Source of the DNA: Phycisphaerae bacterium
GTDB taxonomy: Bacteria > Planctomycetota > Phycisphaerae > JAAYCJ01
Length of the DNA: 14,457 nt
Assembly (NCBI GenBank): GCA_012514125.1
Contig: JAAZAW010000080.1
Coordinates: forward strand, 1 to 14,457
Reading direction: 5' to 3'
Shown piece by piece: positions 7,142 through 14,371 of the stretch; within the stretch, counting starts at the first letter, position 1; each line of letters starts with the position of its first letter. The notes below the pieces were generated by a model, which saw only the letters and a list, made by a program, of their open reading frames with translations, was not told where the DNA came from and did no database searches. The translations under genes and the position numbers were made by a program.

Positions 7142-7936
7142 TTAACTGATCGTTTTTTTCCTACTTCCCTTTTTCTCAGGCGGAACATGCTTACGGTGCG
7201 CACTTGCAGGCTTGACCAGTTCAACAACGTTATTAAATTCTCCATTCGAATGACGCAATCGCGTTGTCCGCCGAACTTCAGCTCTGAGATTTTTGACAAT
7301 GAAACCCACCGCTTCATCCACATCGTCCGTCACATGAAATAACGCCATGTCCTTTTCATCGATGGAATGATATTTCTTAAGCATTATGTCGGAAATCCAG
7401 TCTACCAACCCGCTCCAATAGTCCTTTCCAATACAAACAATCGGAAATTTCGGAGCCTTGTGCGTCTGCACCAGTGTCATCGCCTCGAAAAATTCATCCA
7501 GCGTGCCAAAACCGCCCGGCATGCAGACAATCGCCTGGGCATATTTGACAAACATCATTTTCCGGGCGAAAAAATAATGAAAATCCAGCGAAACATTCTG
7601 ATAAGGATTGGCCACCTGCTCATGCGGCAGATGAATATTAAGACCCACACTAATCCCATTCCCATCGTGAGCGCCTTTATTCGCCGCCTCCATAATTCCA
7701 GGCCCACCACCGGTAATCACCGCAAATTTCCGCTTCACCAGCTTTTGGGCCAACTCCTCCGTCTTTTTATAATACTTGTCCTTGGGGTCCGTCCTCGCCG
7801 AACCGAAAATACTGACCGCTTTGCCGATTTTCCCCATCGTCTCAAAGCCTTCCACAAACTCAGCCATGATTCGAAATACTCGCCAAAGGTCTTCAAAATA
7901 AAAACTCTGTAATTGCAAATCGTCTGTTTTACTCAT
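7142..7936 (-). CDS. LOG family (TIGR00730-type) Rossmann-fold protein
   Basis: A 264-residue protein of the LOG/'lysine decarboxylase' fold. Family members studied biochemically hydrolyse nucleoside 5'-monophosphates (cytokinin-type or purine/pyrimidine) to base and ribose phosphate; the substrate here is unknown. Visible motifs: SIFGSAR (42-48), TGGGPGIMEAANKGA (75-89), the arginine-lysine pair FFARK (122-126) and the family signature PGGFGTLDE (140-148). An N-terminal extension of ~35 residues and a basic C-terminal tail (about 235-264, rich in R, K and H) make it longer than the shortest LOG proteins. ATG at 7936 has AGGA at 7946-7943 with 6-nt spacing; a TTG five codons upstream is poorly placed. 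It lies between two terminators, so it is probably transcribed alone. Upstream, TTGTTT (7990-7985) and TATATT (7969-7964) form only a weak promoter candidate (15-nt spacer). Confidence 0.88.
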   Translation of the reverse strand: MSKTDDLQLQSFYFEDLWRVFRIMAEFVEGFETMGKIGKAVSIFGSARTDPKDKYYKKTEELAQKLVKRKFAVITGGGPGIMEAANKGAHDGNGISVGLNIHLPHEQVANPYQNVSLDFHYFFARKMMFVKYAQAIVCMPGGFGTLDEFFEAMTLVQTHKAPKFPIVCIGKDYWSGLVDWISDIMLKKYHSIDEKDMALFHVTDDVDEAVGFIVKNLRAEVRRTTRLRHSNGEFNNVVELVKPASAHRKHVPPEKKGSRKKTIS

Positions 7937-8025
7937 AATTTTTCCTGACAACCTTCCTGAGAAAATATACTTCTACTATCGACAAAACAAAGCCTTCGTC
8001 TCAAATGTCCGGCAAAACATTGTAC

Positions 8026-8050
8026 TTTGAACATATTCCAAAAGTTCAAA
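8026..8050. repeat. 7-bp inverted repeat in the LOG upstream region
   Basis: TTTGAAC (8026-8032) and GTTCAAA (8044-8050) form a perfect dyad around 11 bases. It lies about 90 bp upstream of the LOG start and touches the T-tract of the clpC terminator. It may be an operator or an extension of the terminator structure. Confidence 0.35.
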
Positions 8051-8085
8051 AAAAAATCCCGGGATCACTTTGACGTAATCCCGGG
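8048..8085 (-). terminator. intrinsic terminator of clpC
   Basis: Minus-strand CCCGGGAT and ATCCCGGG (8085-8078 with 8065-8058) form an eight-base-pair GC-rich stem with a 12-nt loop. One A and nine consecutive T (8056-8048) follow. It sits 55 nt after the clpC stop codon, with no gene between. Confidence 0.92.
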
Positions 8086-8140
8086 CTTGATATTCTTTTA
8101 TGAACAATTGTCCATTTTTCAGCTCAACGCCGACTCCGTC

Positions 8141-10648
8141 CTACGTCGCATCGCCAACCGGTGTCGTTTCTTCTTTCGGCTTGGAAGACACTCCTTCAAA
8201 ATACAAGTTGCCGTCCTTCACCGATACAATCACGCGATCCTTGCCGTGATATTCGCCCTTCAGAATATTCTCCGAAAGCGGGTCCTCGACGTATTGCTCA
8301 ATTGCTCGACGGAGCGGCCGGGCTCCAAAATCCGGATTATAACCTTTTTCAATCAGGAGTTCCTTCGCCTCTCCGGTGAGTTCGAGTTCCAGACCATGCT
8401 CAGCCAACCGTTTGTACACCTTCGTCATTTCAAATTCGACGATCTGCGTCAGGTTGTCCTTCGTCAGACCTCTGAAAACGATCGTATCATCGAGCCGATT
8501 CAAAAATTCAGGCCTGAAGTGCTTTTCAACTTCCTTATTCAGCATTTCTTTCATCTTCGCATAGTTGTTGCCTTCTGCGGAGGTGCGTCGGCCAAAGCCA
8601 AATCCGCCGCCTTCCTTGATCAACTCTGCTCCGATATTACTAGTCATGATGATAATCGTATTACGGAAGTCGATGTTCCGCCCGAACGAATCGGTCAACC
8701 GGCCTTCTTCCATAATCTGAAGCAGCATGTTGAACACATCCGGATGCGCCTTTTCGATTTCGTCAAGCAGCACGACTGAATAAGGCCGACGACGAATGCG
8801 TTCCGTCAACTGGCCGCCTTCTTCGTATCCCACATATCCCGGAGGCGCGCCGATCAGACGCGAAACGTTGTGCTTTTCCATATATTCGCTCATGTCGAGC
8901 TGGATAATCGCATCTTCCGAACCGAACATGAACTCTGCCAAAGATTTGGCCAGCAAGGTCTTACCCACACCCGACGGACCGACAAAGATAAACGTTCCAA
9001 TCGGTCTGCGCGGGTCTTTCATGCCGCTTCGACTCCGACGAATCGCGCGAGCCACCGTCGAAACCGCTTCGTCCTGGCTGACGACCCTCTTGTGAAGTTC
9101 GCCTTCGAGTTCCAGCAGCCGTTTGGTTTCTTCTTTTTCTAATCGCGTCAACGGAACACCGGTGATTCGGCTGACTACTTCCGCAATCACTTCCTCATCG
9201 ACCACGCCGTCGACTTCCTTATTCTGATTTCGCCACTGGAGTTGCTTTTCATCTTTTTCGCGGCGAAGCTGTTCACAACGATCGCGAAGTTCCGCTGCCC
9301 GTTCATAATCCGCATTTTTCACCGCTTCGGACTTCTCGACTTCGATTCGCTCGATTTCCGTCTCAAGTTCCGTCAAATCCGGTGGTTTGGTCATCGAACG
9401 CAGACGAACGCGAGCGCCCGATTCGTCAATCACATCGATCGCCTTGTCAGGCTGGCATCGGCCCGAAATATATCGACCCGACATTTCCACCGCCGTCGCC
9501 AACGCCCCATCTGTAATCTGTACACGATGGTGGGCTTCATAACGATCTCGCAGACCCTTCAAAATTTCGAGGGTTTCCTCATCGTTGGGCGGTTCGACCA
9601 TAATCTGCTGGAATCGACGTTCCAAGGCGCCGTCTTTTTCGATGTATTTACGATATTCATCAAGAGTAGTGGCACCAATACACTGGATTTCACCACGCGC
9701 CAACGCCGGCTTGAGCACGTTCGACGCGTCGATCGCGCCTTCCGCTCCGCCCGCACCGACCAGCGTGTGTAATTCATCAATAAACAATATAATATTCTTA
9801 GCCCGAATGACTTCATTCATGACGGCTTTGATACGCTCTTCAAATTGACCGCGATATTTGGTTCCCGCCACCATCATGGCCAGGTCCAAAACGACGATTC
9901 TTTTATCCTGCAAAATTTCGGGAATTTCCCTGCTGACGATTTTCTGGGCCAGACCTTCGACAATGGCAGTCTTACCCACACCCGCTTCACCGAGCAATAC
10001 GGGATTATTCTTGGTTCGTCGGCAAAGAACCTGAATAACACGTTCGATTTCGTGTTCACGCCCTATAACCGGATCGAGTTGACCCTCGCGGGCCAGTTCA
10101 GTCAAATCACGGCCAAAACTGTCGAGTGCGGGAGTCTTCGTTTTTCCAGGTTCAGGTTTGATACCTCCACCCGCTCGAGACACCGAGCCTTTTTGCTCGG
10201 AACCTTCGCCACTGGCGCCAAGTAAATTCAGAACTTCTTCACGCACATCTTCAAGCTTCAGGCCAAGATTGACCAAAACCTGAGCCGCCACTCCGTCCTG
10301 CTCACGCAGCAACCCCAGCAGAAGGTGTTCGGTTCCGACGTAATTATGTCCAAGATGACGTGCCTCTTCGATCGCATATTCTATAACCTTTTTTGCACGA
10401 GGGGTTTGCGGCAATTTACCCATCGTCACCATGTCCGGACCGCTCTTGACGAGCTTTTCGACTTCCATCCGTACTTTACGAAGATCGACATCCAACTGCT
10501 TTAAAACAGTGGCACCAACCCCACTACCTTCTTTAACTAAACCTAATAATATATGTTCTGTACCAATATATTCATGGTTCAGTCTTTGAGCTTCCTGGTT
10601 GGCCAACGCCATGACCTTTCTTGCTCGATCTGTGAAACGTTCAAACAT
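8141..10648 (-). CDS. clpC: ClpC, ATP-dependent Clp protease ATP-binding subunit
   Basis: An 835-residue AAA+ unfoldase that feeds proteins to ClpP. In order: two Clp-N repeats (about 3-70 and 78-143), each with a (Y)xGTEHxLLGL core; a Gly/Lys linker (145-170); D1 with Walker A GEAGVGKT (220-227), Walker B ILFIDELH (287-294) and pore loop KYRG (264-267); the middle domain with the UVR-like coiled segment around NADYERAAELRDRCEQLRRE (445-464); and D2 with Walker A GPSGVGKT (557-564), Walker B VVLLDEIE (625-632) and pore loop GYVG (604-607). GGFGFGR (681-687) is the likely ClpP-docking loop. The length is normal and nothing is broken. ATG has AGGAG at 10658-10654 (5-nt spacing). It appears monocistronic: no ctsR, mcsA or mcsB lies next to it, unlike in Firmicutes. 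Confidence 0.97.
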   Translation of the reverse strand: MFERFTDRARKVMALANQEAQRLNHEYIGTEHILLGLVKEGSGVGATVLKQLDVDLRKVRMEVEKLVKSGPDMVTMGKLPQTPRAKKVIEYAIEEARHLGHNYVGTEHLLLGLLREQDGVAAQVLVNLGLKLEDVREEVLNLLGASGEGSEQKGSVSRAGGGIKPEPGKTKTPALDSFGRDLTELAREGQLDPVIGREHEIERVIQVLCRRTKNNPVLLGEAGVGKTAIVEGLAQKIVSREIPEILQDKRIVVLDLAMMVAGTKYRGQFEERIKAVMNEVIRAKNIILFIDELHTLVGAGGAEGAIDASNVLKPALARGEIQCIGATTLDEYRKYIEKDGALERRFQQIMVEPPNDEETLEILKGLRDRYEAHHRVQITDGALATAVEMSGRYISGRCQPDKAIDVIDESGARVRLRSMTKPPDLTELETEIERIEVEKSEAVKNADYERAAELRDRCEQLRREKDEKQLQWRNQNKEVDGVVDEEVIAEVVSRITGVPLTRLEKEETKRLLELEGELHKRVVSQDEAVSTVARAIRRSRSGMKDPRRPIGTFIFVGPSGVGKTLLAKSLAEFMFGSEDAIIQLDMSEYMEKHNVSRLIGAPPGYVGYEEGGQLTERIRRRPYSVVLLDEIEKAHPDVFNMLLQIMEEGRLTDSFGRNIDFRNTIIIMTSNIGAELIKEGGGFGFGRRTSAEGNNYAKMKEMLNKEVEKHFRPEFLNRLDDTIVFRGLTKDNLTQIVEFEMTKVYKRLAEHGLELELTGEAKELLIEKGYNPDFGARPLRRAIEQYVEDPLSENILKGEYHGKDRVIVSVKDGNLYFEGVSSKPKEETTPVGDAT

Positions 10649-10717
10649 CCCAGCTCCTCTCTCTATATGTAATATTGCTTTTTAATCAAATCAAATGTGT
10701 TTGTTTTTCTATGTTAT

Positions 10718-10746
10718 ATTGTATGGGTGAATGGTCCATTCGTCAA
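10718..10746 (-). promoter_or_regulatory. sigma-70-type promoter of clpC
   Basis: Minus-strand TTGACG (10746-10741) and TACAAT (10723-10718) are separated by exactly 17 bases, matching 5 of 6 at each box. The predicted start near 10711 gives a leader of about 60 nt. An odd palindrome fills much of the spacer (10729-10741), so a bound repressor would block polymerase. A CCCAT stretch before the -10 faintly recalls heat-shock sigma promoters, but the sigma-70 match is stronger. Confidence 0.75.
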
Positions 10747-10788
10747 TCGACCCATCTTCATTTTATCGCAACGAACTAATGGACCATT
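10729..10788. promoter_or_regulatory. pair of odd-length palindromes, putative operators of clpC
   Basis: GAATGGTCCATTC (10729-10741) and AATGGACCATT (10778-10788) share the dyad AATGG-W-CCATT. Their centres are 48 bp apart. The first lies between the -35 and -10 boxes of the clpC promoter; the second lies about 30 bp upstream of the -35. Neither matches the CIRCE, CtsR or HspR consensus as I know them. Confidence 0.5.
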
Positions 10789-10903
10789 TTTCTAATTTTC
10801 GATTCTTAATCTCAACTCCAACATCGGCATTATCTTAAATAACCTTTCGGGAAAAAAACCTTATTGAAGGGGTTAAAAAACAATTTTTTATTTTGTGAAA
10901 AAT

Positions 10904-10917
10904 ACTTTGATCAAAGT
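10904..10917. promoter_or_regulatory. perfect 14-bp palindrome, putative operator
   Basis: ACTTTGATCAAAGT is a perfect even palindrome. It lies 30 bp upstream of the plus-strand -35 candidate at 10948 and about 250 bp upstream of the hydrolase start, a plausible activator or repressor site. Confidence 0.4.
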
Positions 10918-10947
10918 TTCCAATTACAAAGCTATATATGAATCTTC

Positions 10948-10976
10948 TTGCAAATAAAAGAGCCGCATGTTATACA
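10948..10976 (+). promoter_or_regulatory. plus-strand promoter candidate for the leader/small RNA and hydrolase
   Basis: TTGCAA (10948-10953) and TATACA (10971-10976) are 17 bases apart, each matching 4 of 6 consensus positions. A start near 10983 would give a transcript of about 66 nt ending at the terminator at 11015-11048, or a leader of about 185 nt if read through into the hydrolase gene. Confidence 0.4.
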
Positions 10977-11014
10977 AAAGGCAGTTTTAGGTTATTTATT
11001 AAGGATTTTGAGAC

Positions 11015-11048
11015 ACAGCGGACTGGAAAAAAGTCTGCTGTTTGTTTT
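11015..11048 (+). terminator. strong intrinsic terminator upstream of the glycoside hydrolase gene
   Basis: ACAGCGGACT (11015-11024) and AGTCTGCTGT (11032-11041) pair over ten positions with one G-T wobble around the loop GGAAAAA. A T-rich tail, TTTGTTTT (11041-11048), follows. It points along the plus strand although every gene to its left is on the minus strand, so it must end a short RNA or act as an attenuator in the hydrolase leader. Confidence 0.75.
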
Positions 11049-11062
11049 ATGCGCTATAAGGG

Positions 11063-11083
11063 TTTGGAAATATTGATTCCAAA
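11063..11083. promoter_or_regulatory. 7-bp dyad in the hydrolase upstream region
   Basis: TTTGGAA (11063-11069) and TTCCAAA (11077-11083) are perfect inverted copies around 7 bases, a 21-bp site of operator size, 85 bp before the hydrolase start and just behind the terminator. Confidence 0.35.
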
Positions 11084-11109
11084 TCGTGCTATTTGTATGT
11101 AATTTTAAC

Positions 11110-11134
11110 GGCTGAAAACTCATCTTTATCAGCC
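11110..11134 (+). promoter_or_regulatory. leader hairpin before the hydrolase ribosome binding site
   Basis: GGCTGA (11110-11115) and TCAGCC (11129-11134) form a perfect 6-bp stem with a 13-nt loop, 21 nt upstream of the ribosome binding site AAGGA at 11156-11160. There is no T-tract. It may stabilise the mRNA or influence translation. Confidence 0.35.
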
Positions 11135-11167
11135 TGTTGCGGTTATTCTATAAATAAGGATAAAGTC

Positions 11168-14100
11168 ATGTCCGTATTACAGTTGGAAAAAGAATTTGTC
11201 AATCCGTCGGTCGCATTTCGTTCCAAACCGTTCTGGGCATGGAACGACAAACTTGAAGAGTCCGAGTTACGCCGTCAGATTCGAATATTTCGTGAAATGG
11301 GCTTCGGCGGTTTTTTCATGCACTCCCGCATCGGACTTAAAACGCCTTACCTGAGCAAGGAGTGGTTCGATCTGATTCGAGCCTGTATCGACGAAGCCAA
11401 AAAGAACGGTACGGAGTCCTGGCTTTATGATGAAGATCGCTGGCCCTCCGGAGCCGCAGGCGGTTTGATCACAAAAGACCCGAAATATCGCTCTCAGTTA
11501 TTACTTTTAACTCGCCATAATCTTCCGGAACGATTCATCTGGCCCGAAGAAGAAAATAAAGCCTATATCTATGGGGCGACTTTCGAAGATGAAAAAATAA
11601 CCTGGTTCAAGAAACTTGATCAGGCAGCGGACATCGCCATTTTACCTCAAGGCGCGGAAGTGCTGGAATTTTCGATAGAAACTCATTTTGAAATTCCCTG
11701 GTACAACAATCAGACCTATCTGGACACAATGAATAAGGAAGCGGTCGCCAAATTCATCGAGGTGACCCATGAAGCCTATCGCCGCGAAGTCGGTGAAGAA
11801 TTCGGCAAACAAATTCCGGGCATCTTTACGGATGAACCCAATCGTGGTCCGTTCTTCAGAAATTTTGAGGGAAATCGCCTGGGTATTCCCTGGACTGCGG
11901 AATTACCGGCCAAATTCGAGGAACTCTATGGTTCCGATATTATCCAACATGTTCCGGAAATCGTATTCGATCTGGTGGACAAACCCGATAATCCGACGCG
12001 ATATCGCTACTTTTGCACCACAACACGACTTTTTGTCGAAAGCTTCGCCAAACAAATCGGCGACTGGTGCGAAAAAAATAACCTCCTGGCCACCGGCCAC
12101 GTTCTCGAAGAACACCCTATCAGCAATACCACCAGTATTGTAGGTGCGGCGATGCAGTTTTATCCCTATGTGCAGGCTCCGGGCATCGACATCCTGACAC
12201 AATCGCTCATCGAGTACATCACTGCCAAACAATGCGTATCGGTGGCGCGTCAAACGGGACGAAAATGGGTCCTCTCGGAACTCTACGGTTGTACGGGCTG
12301 GGAAACCACCTTTGAAACATACAAACACATTGGCGACTGGCAGGCAGCTATGGGCATCACCTTACGATGCCCGCACCTGTCGTGGTATTCGATGGCCGGT
12401 GAGAGCAAACGCGACTATCCTGCTTCGATTCACTACCATTCACCGTGGTGGAAACAATACAAGGCCGTTGAAGATTATTTCGCCCGCCTGGCTGTATTGC
12501 TTTCCGACGGCAAGCCGATTTGCGATCTGGCGGTAATCCACCCCATCGAATCGTACTACGTTTTATTTGACATGAACTGGATGATCAACCCGAAAATCAA
12601 GGAAATGGACAAGCAATACGAAGCCCTGGTCGATGGGTTGCTCGCCGAACACCTGGATTTCGATTTTGCCGACGAACAATTGATGCTCGACTTCAAGGCA
12701 CAGGTCGGAAACGACTCTACCGGAGCGTATCTGCAGATCGGACAGATGAAATATCACGCCGTGCTCGTACCACAGCTTGTGACAATCAGATCAACCACTC
12801 TCGAAACACTCAAAGCCTTCGCCCAGGCAGGCGGCAAGGTGGTCTTTGCCGGACAGGCTCCGGATTTGGTTGACGCCCAAGTAAGCGAAGAAGCGAAAAA
12901 CTTTGCAGGCGACAAAATCGTCGCGCCAGACAGTCGAGCCATCGCCGATGCGCTGGGCAATGAGGTGCGACGTCTGAACATCCAAAACGCACAAGGCGAA
13001 ATACCCCCCATTCGTTATCAACTGCGTCAGATCGGAGAAGACTGGCTGTTATTCATGGTCAACACCGACCGTCAAAACAGCTATCGGCAAATCAACGTCA
13101 AAATCAATCTGGACTTGCCCAAAGGCGGACAAATTCAGGTGTGGGACGCGGTTTCGGGCAACCGGTATAAACTCCCGGGCGAACTCACCTATAAATCCGC
13201 CACTTTCAAAATCGATCTGACGGCATCGGGGTCCTGCCTGATCGTTATTACCCCACAGGCACAGGACCTGCCCGTGTGGGGTTCGTGCAAATCCACCGGA
13301 CAGGAAATCGTCCTGGCGGAAGAAAGTTGGAATTATCTGCTCGACGATCATAATTCCATCGTCCTCGAACGAGCCGATGCAACCATGGTGGCCGAAGGTA
13401 AACGTAAATTCACCAAATCGAAGATGGAAATCATTCAGCTCGACCGGGCAATCCGTGAACACCTGGGATTGGAACCCCGAGGCGGCAATATGACTCAACC
13501 CTGGGCCGCGGAAGATCAACCGCTCGGACCAACGGCACAACTTTCATTGACCTATCGTTTCAACGTCAAAGCCTTGCCGACAACACCGATCCTCCTGGGG
13601 ATCGAAGAACCCCGGCGATGGAAGATTCGCATCAACGATCAACTCATCTCGTCGGACATCACCACAGGCTGGTGGGTCGATCCCGCCATTAAGACGATCC
13701 CCATCGATCCGGTCGTCTTCCAGAAAGGCAAAAACTTCCTGACTCTCGAAGGAACCTTTGATCGAAAGGCCAACCTGGAGTTGATCTACCTGCTCGGACA
13801 ATTCGGCTCGGAAACCGACGGCAAAAATGTTGCAATGACCAAGCTCCCCGGCAAGCTCAAACTCGGCTCCTGGCTCGAACAGGGATTGGCCTTCTACGCC
13901 GGCAATGTCACCTATCGCACAACACTTGAACTTACCCCCGAAGCCGGGAAAGCTTATCTCCTTAAGTTTCCGAAATTCGAAGGCTCCGCAATCGAAGTGA
14001 CCATCAACGGACAAAAACCACAAGTCACCGGCTGGCCCGATTATCAGGTCGATTGCACCTCCTCGCTGACGGAGGGCAAAAACACCATCGATATCAAGGT

Positions 14101-14278
14101 GCTCGGGTCCAGACGAAACAGCTTCGGCCCATTCCACCTGACCACCGACAATCCGACATGGGTCGGGCCAAACTCCTATATTCAAAATCCGGAAGCACTC
14201 AACGAATGGCAGGAAGAAATGCGGCTCAAAAACTACGGCCTGTACGAAGCACCGGTGTTGACGGTATGTGAAGGATAA
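11168..14278 (+). CDS. GH106-like glycoside hydrolase (putative alpha-L-rhamnosidase family)
   Basis: A 1036-residue enzyme. The N-terminal half resembles the GH106 (alpha-L-rhamnosidase) catalytic domain: KPFWAWND (20-27), GFGGFFMHSRIGLKTPYLS (45-63), WLYDEDRWPSGAAGG (85-99), GIFTDEP (218-224), ATGHVLEEHP (308-317), VLSELYG (368-374), then IGDWQ (388-392), RDYPAS and WWKQYKAVEDYFAR (427-440). Candidate catalytic carboxylates are E223, E314/E315 and E371, not assigned by alignment. The C-terminal part holds two beta-sandwich, carbohydrate-binding-like segments beginning near TYRFNV (795) and VTYRTTLEL (914), ending with GSRRNSFGPFH (980-990). No signal peptide or membrane segment is seen, so it probably acts in the cytoplasm on imported oligosaccharides. 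ATG 11168 has AAGGA at 11156-11160 (7-nt spacing). Substrate is uncertain; related uncharacterised families share these motifs. Confidence 0.82.
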   Translation: MSVLQLEKEFVNPSVAFRSKPFWAWNDKLEESELRRQIRIFREMGFGGFFMHSRIGLKTPYLSKEWFDLIRACIDEAKKNGTESWLYDEDRWPSGAAGGLITKDPKYRSQLLLLTRHNLPERFIWPEEENKAYIYGATFEDEKITWFKKLDQAADIAILPQGAEVLEFSIETHFEIPWYNNQTYLDTMNKEAVAKFIEVTHEAYRREVGEEFGKQIPGIFTDEPNRGPFFRNFEGNRLGIPWTAELPAKFEELYGSDIIQHVPEIVFDLVDKPDNPTRYRYFCTTTRLFVESFAKQIGDWCEKNNLLATGHVLEEHPISNTTSIVGAAMQFYPYVQAPGIDILTQSLIEYITAKQCVSVARQTGRKWVLSELYGCTGWETTFETYKHIGDWQAAMGITLRCPHLSWYSMAGESKRDYPASIHYHSPWWKQYKAVEDYFARLAVLLSDGKPICDLAVIHPIESYYVLFDMNWMINPKIKEMDKQYEALVDGLLAEHLDFDFADEQLMLDFKAQVGNDSTGAYLQIGQMKYHAVLVPQLVTIRSTTLETLKAFAQAGGKVVFAGQAPDLVDAQVSEEAKNFAGDKIVAPDSRAIADALGNEVRRLNIQNAQGEIPPIRYQLRQIGEDWLLFMVNTDRQNSYRQINVKINLDLPKGGQIQVWDAVSGNRYKLPGELTYKSATFKIDLTASGSCLIVITPQAQDLPVWGSCKSTGQEIVLAEESWNYLLDDHNSIVLERADATMVAEGKRKFTKSKMEIIQLDRAIREHLGLEPRGGNMTQPWAAEDQPLGPTAQLSLTYRFNVKALPTTPILLGIEEPRRWKIRINDQLISSDITTGWWVDPAIKTIPIDPVVFQKGKNFLTLEGTFDRKANLELIYLLGQFGSETDGKNVAMTKLPGKLKLGSWLEQGLAFYAGNVTYRTTLELTPEAGKAYLLKFPKFEGSAIEVTINGQKPQVTGWPDYQVDCTSSLTEGKNTIDIKVLGSRRNSFGPFHLTTDNPTWVGPNSYIQNPEALNEWQEEMRLKNYGLYEAPVLTVCEG

Positions 14279-14310
14279 ACAGGCTTGTTTCGCCTAACGC
14301 ATTAATTAAT

Positions 14311-14340
14311 CCGGTATTGTATAACCTGGTTATAATACGG
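14311..14340. promoter_or_regulatory. imperfect 30-bp palindrome downstream of the hydrolase
   Basis: The centre ATAACC-T-GGTTAT is perfect; pairing continues outward (TATT with AATA, CCG with CGG) with a few bulged bases. There is no T-tract on either strand, so it is a poor intrinsic terminator. It ends two bases before the -35 box of the next promoter candidate, which suits an operator. Confidence 0.4.
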
Positions 14341-14342
14341 AA

Positions 14343-14371
14343 TTGACTTATTGAATGCGCGGTACTTTAAT
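14343..14371 (+). promoter_or_regulatory. promoter candidate for a gene beyond the right edge
   Basis: TTGACT (14343-14348) and TTTAAT (14366-14371) are separated by 17 bases, matching 5 of 6 at both boxes. No coding start can be confirmed in the remaining 86 bases. Confidence 0.45.

Larger units (their letters stand above)
10649..11167. other. 519-bp divergent intergenic region between clpC and the glycoside hydrolase
   Basis: AT-rich and without any credible protein gene. From left to right: clpC ribosome binding site, clpC promoter and palindromes (10718-10788), an unremarkable stretch (10790-10850), A/T-tract sequence with a weak hairpin (10852-10874), a 14-bp palindrome (10904-10917), a plus-strand promoter candidate (10948-10976), a plus-strand terminator (11015-11048), a 7-bp dyad (11063-11083), a leader hairpin (11110-11134) and the hydrolase ribosome binding site AAGGA (11156-11160). 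Confidence 0.7.

Noticed and set aside
6904..7342. Plus-strand open frames across the inverted-repeat element and the LOG 3' end
   Set aside because: They cross the repeat, have no ribosome binding site, resemble no family I recognise and are partly antisense to the LOG gene.
10852..10874. Minus-strand hairpin CCTT-CAAT-AAGG followed by seven T
   Set aside because: The stem is only four base pairs and no minus-strand gene lies upstream of it in the window; too weak to call a terminator.
11008..11078. A possible leader peptide running through the orphan terminator (TTG start)
   Set aside because: The upstream AAGGA is only two bases from the TTG and the peptide shows no regulatory run of one amino acid.
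11093..11167. A 25-codon N-terminal extension of the glycoside hydrolase from a TTG
   Set aside because: No ribosome binding site precedes the TTG, whereas ATG 11168 has AAGGA at 7-nt spacing and starts just before the conserved FRSKPFWAWND region.
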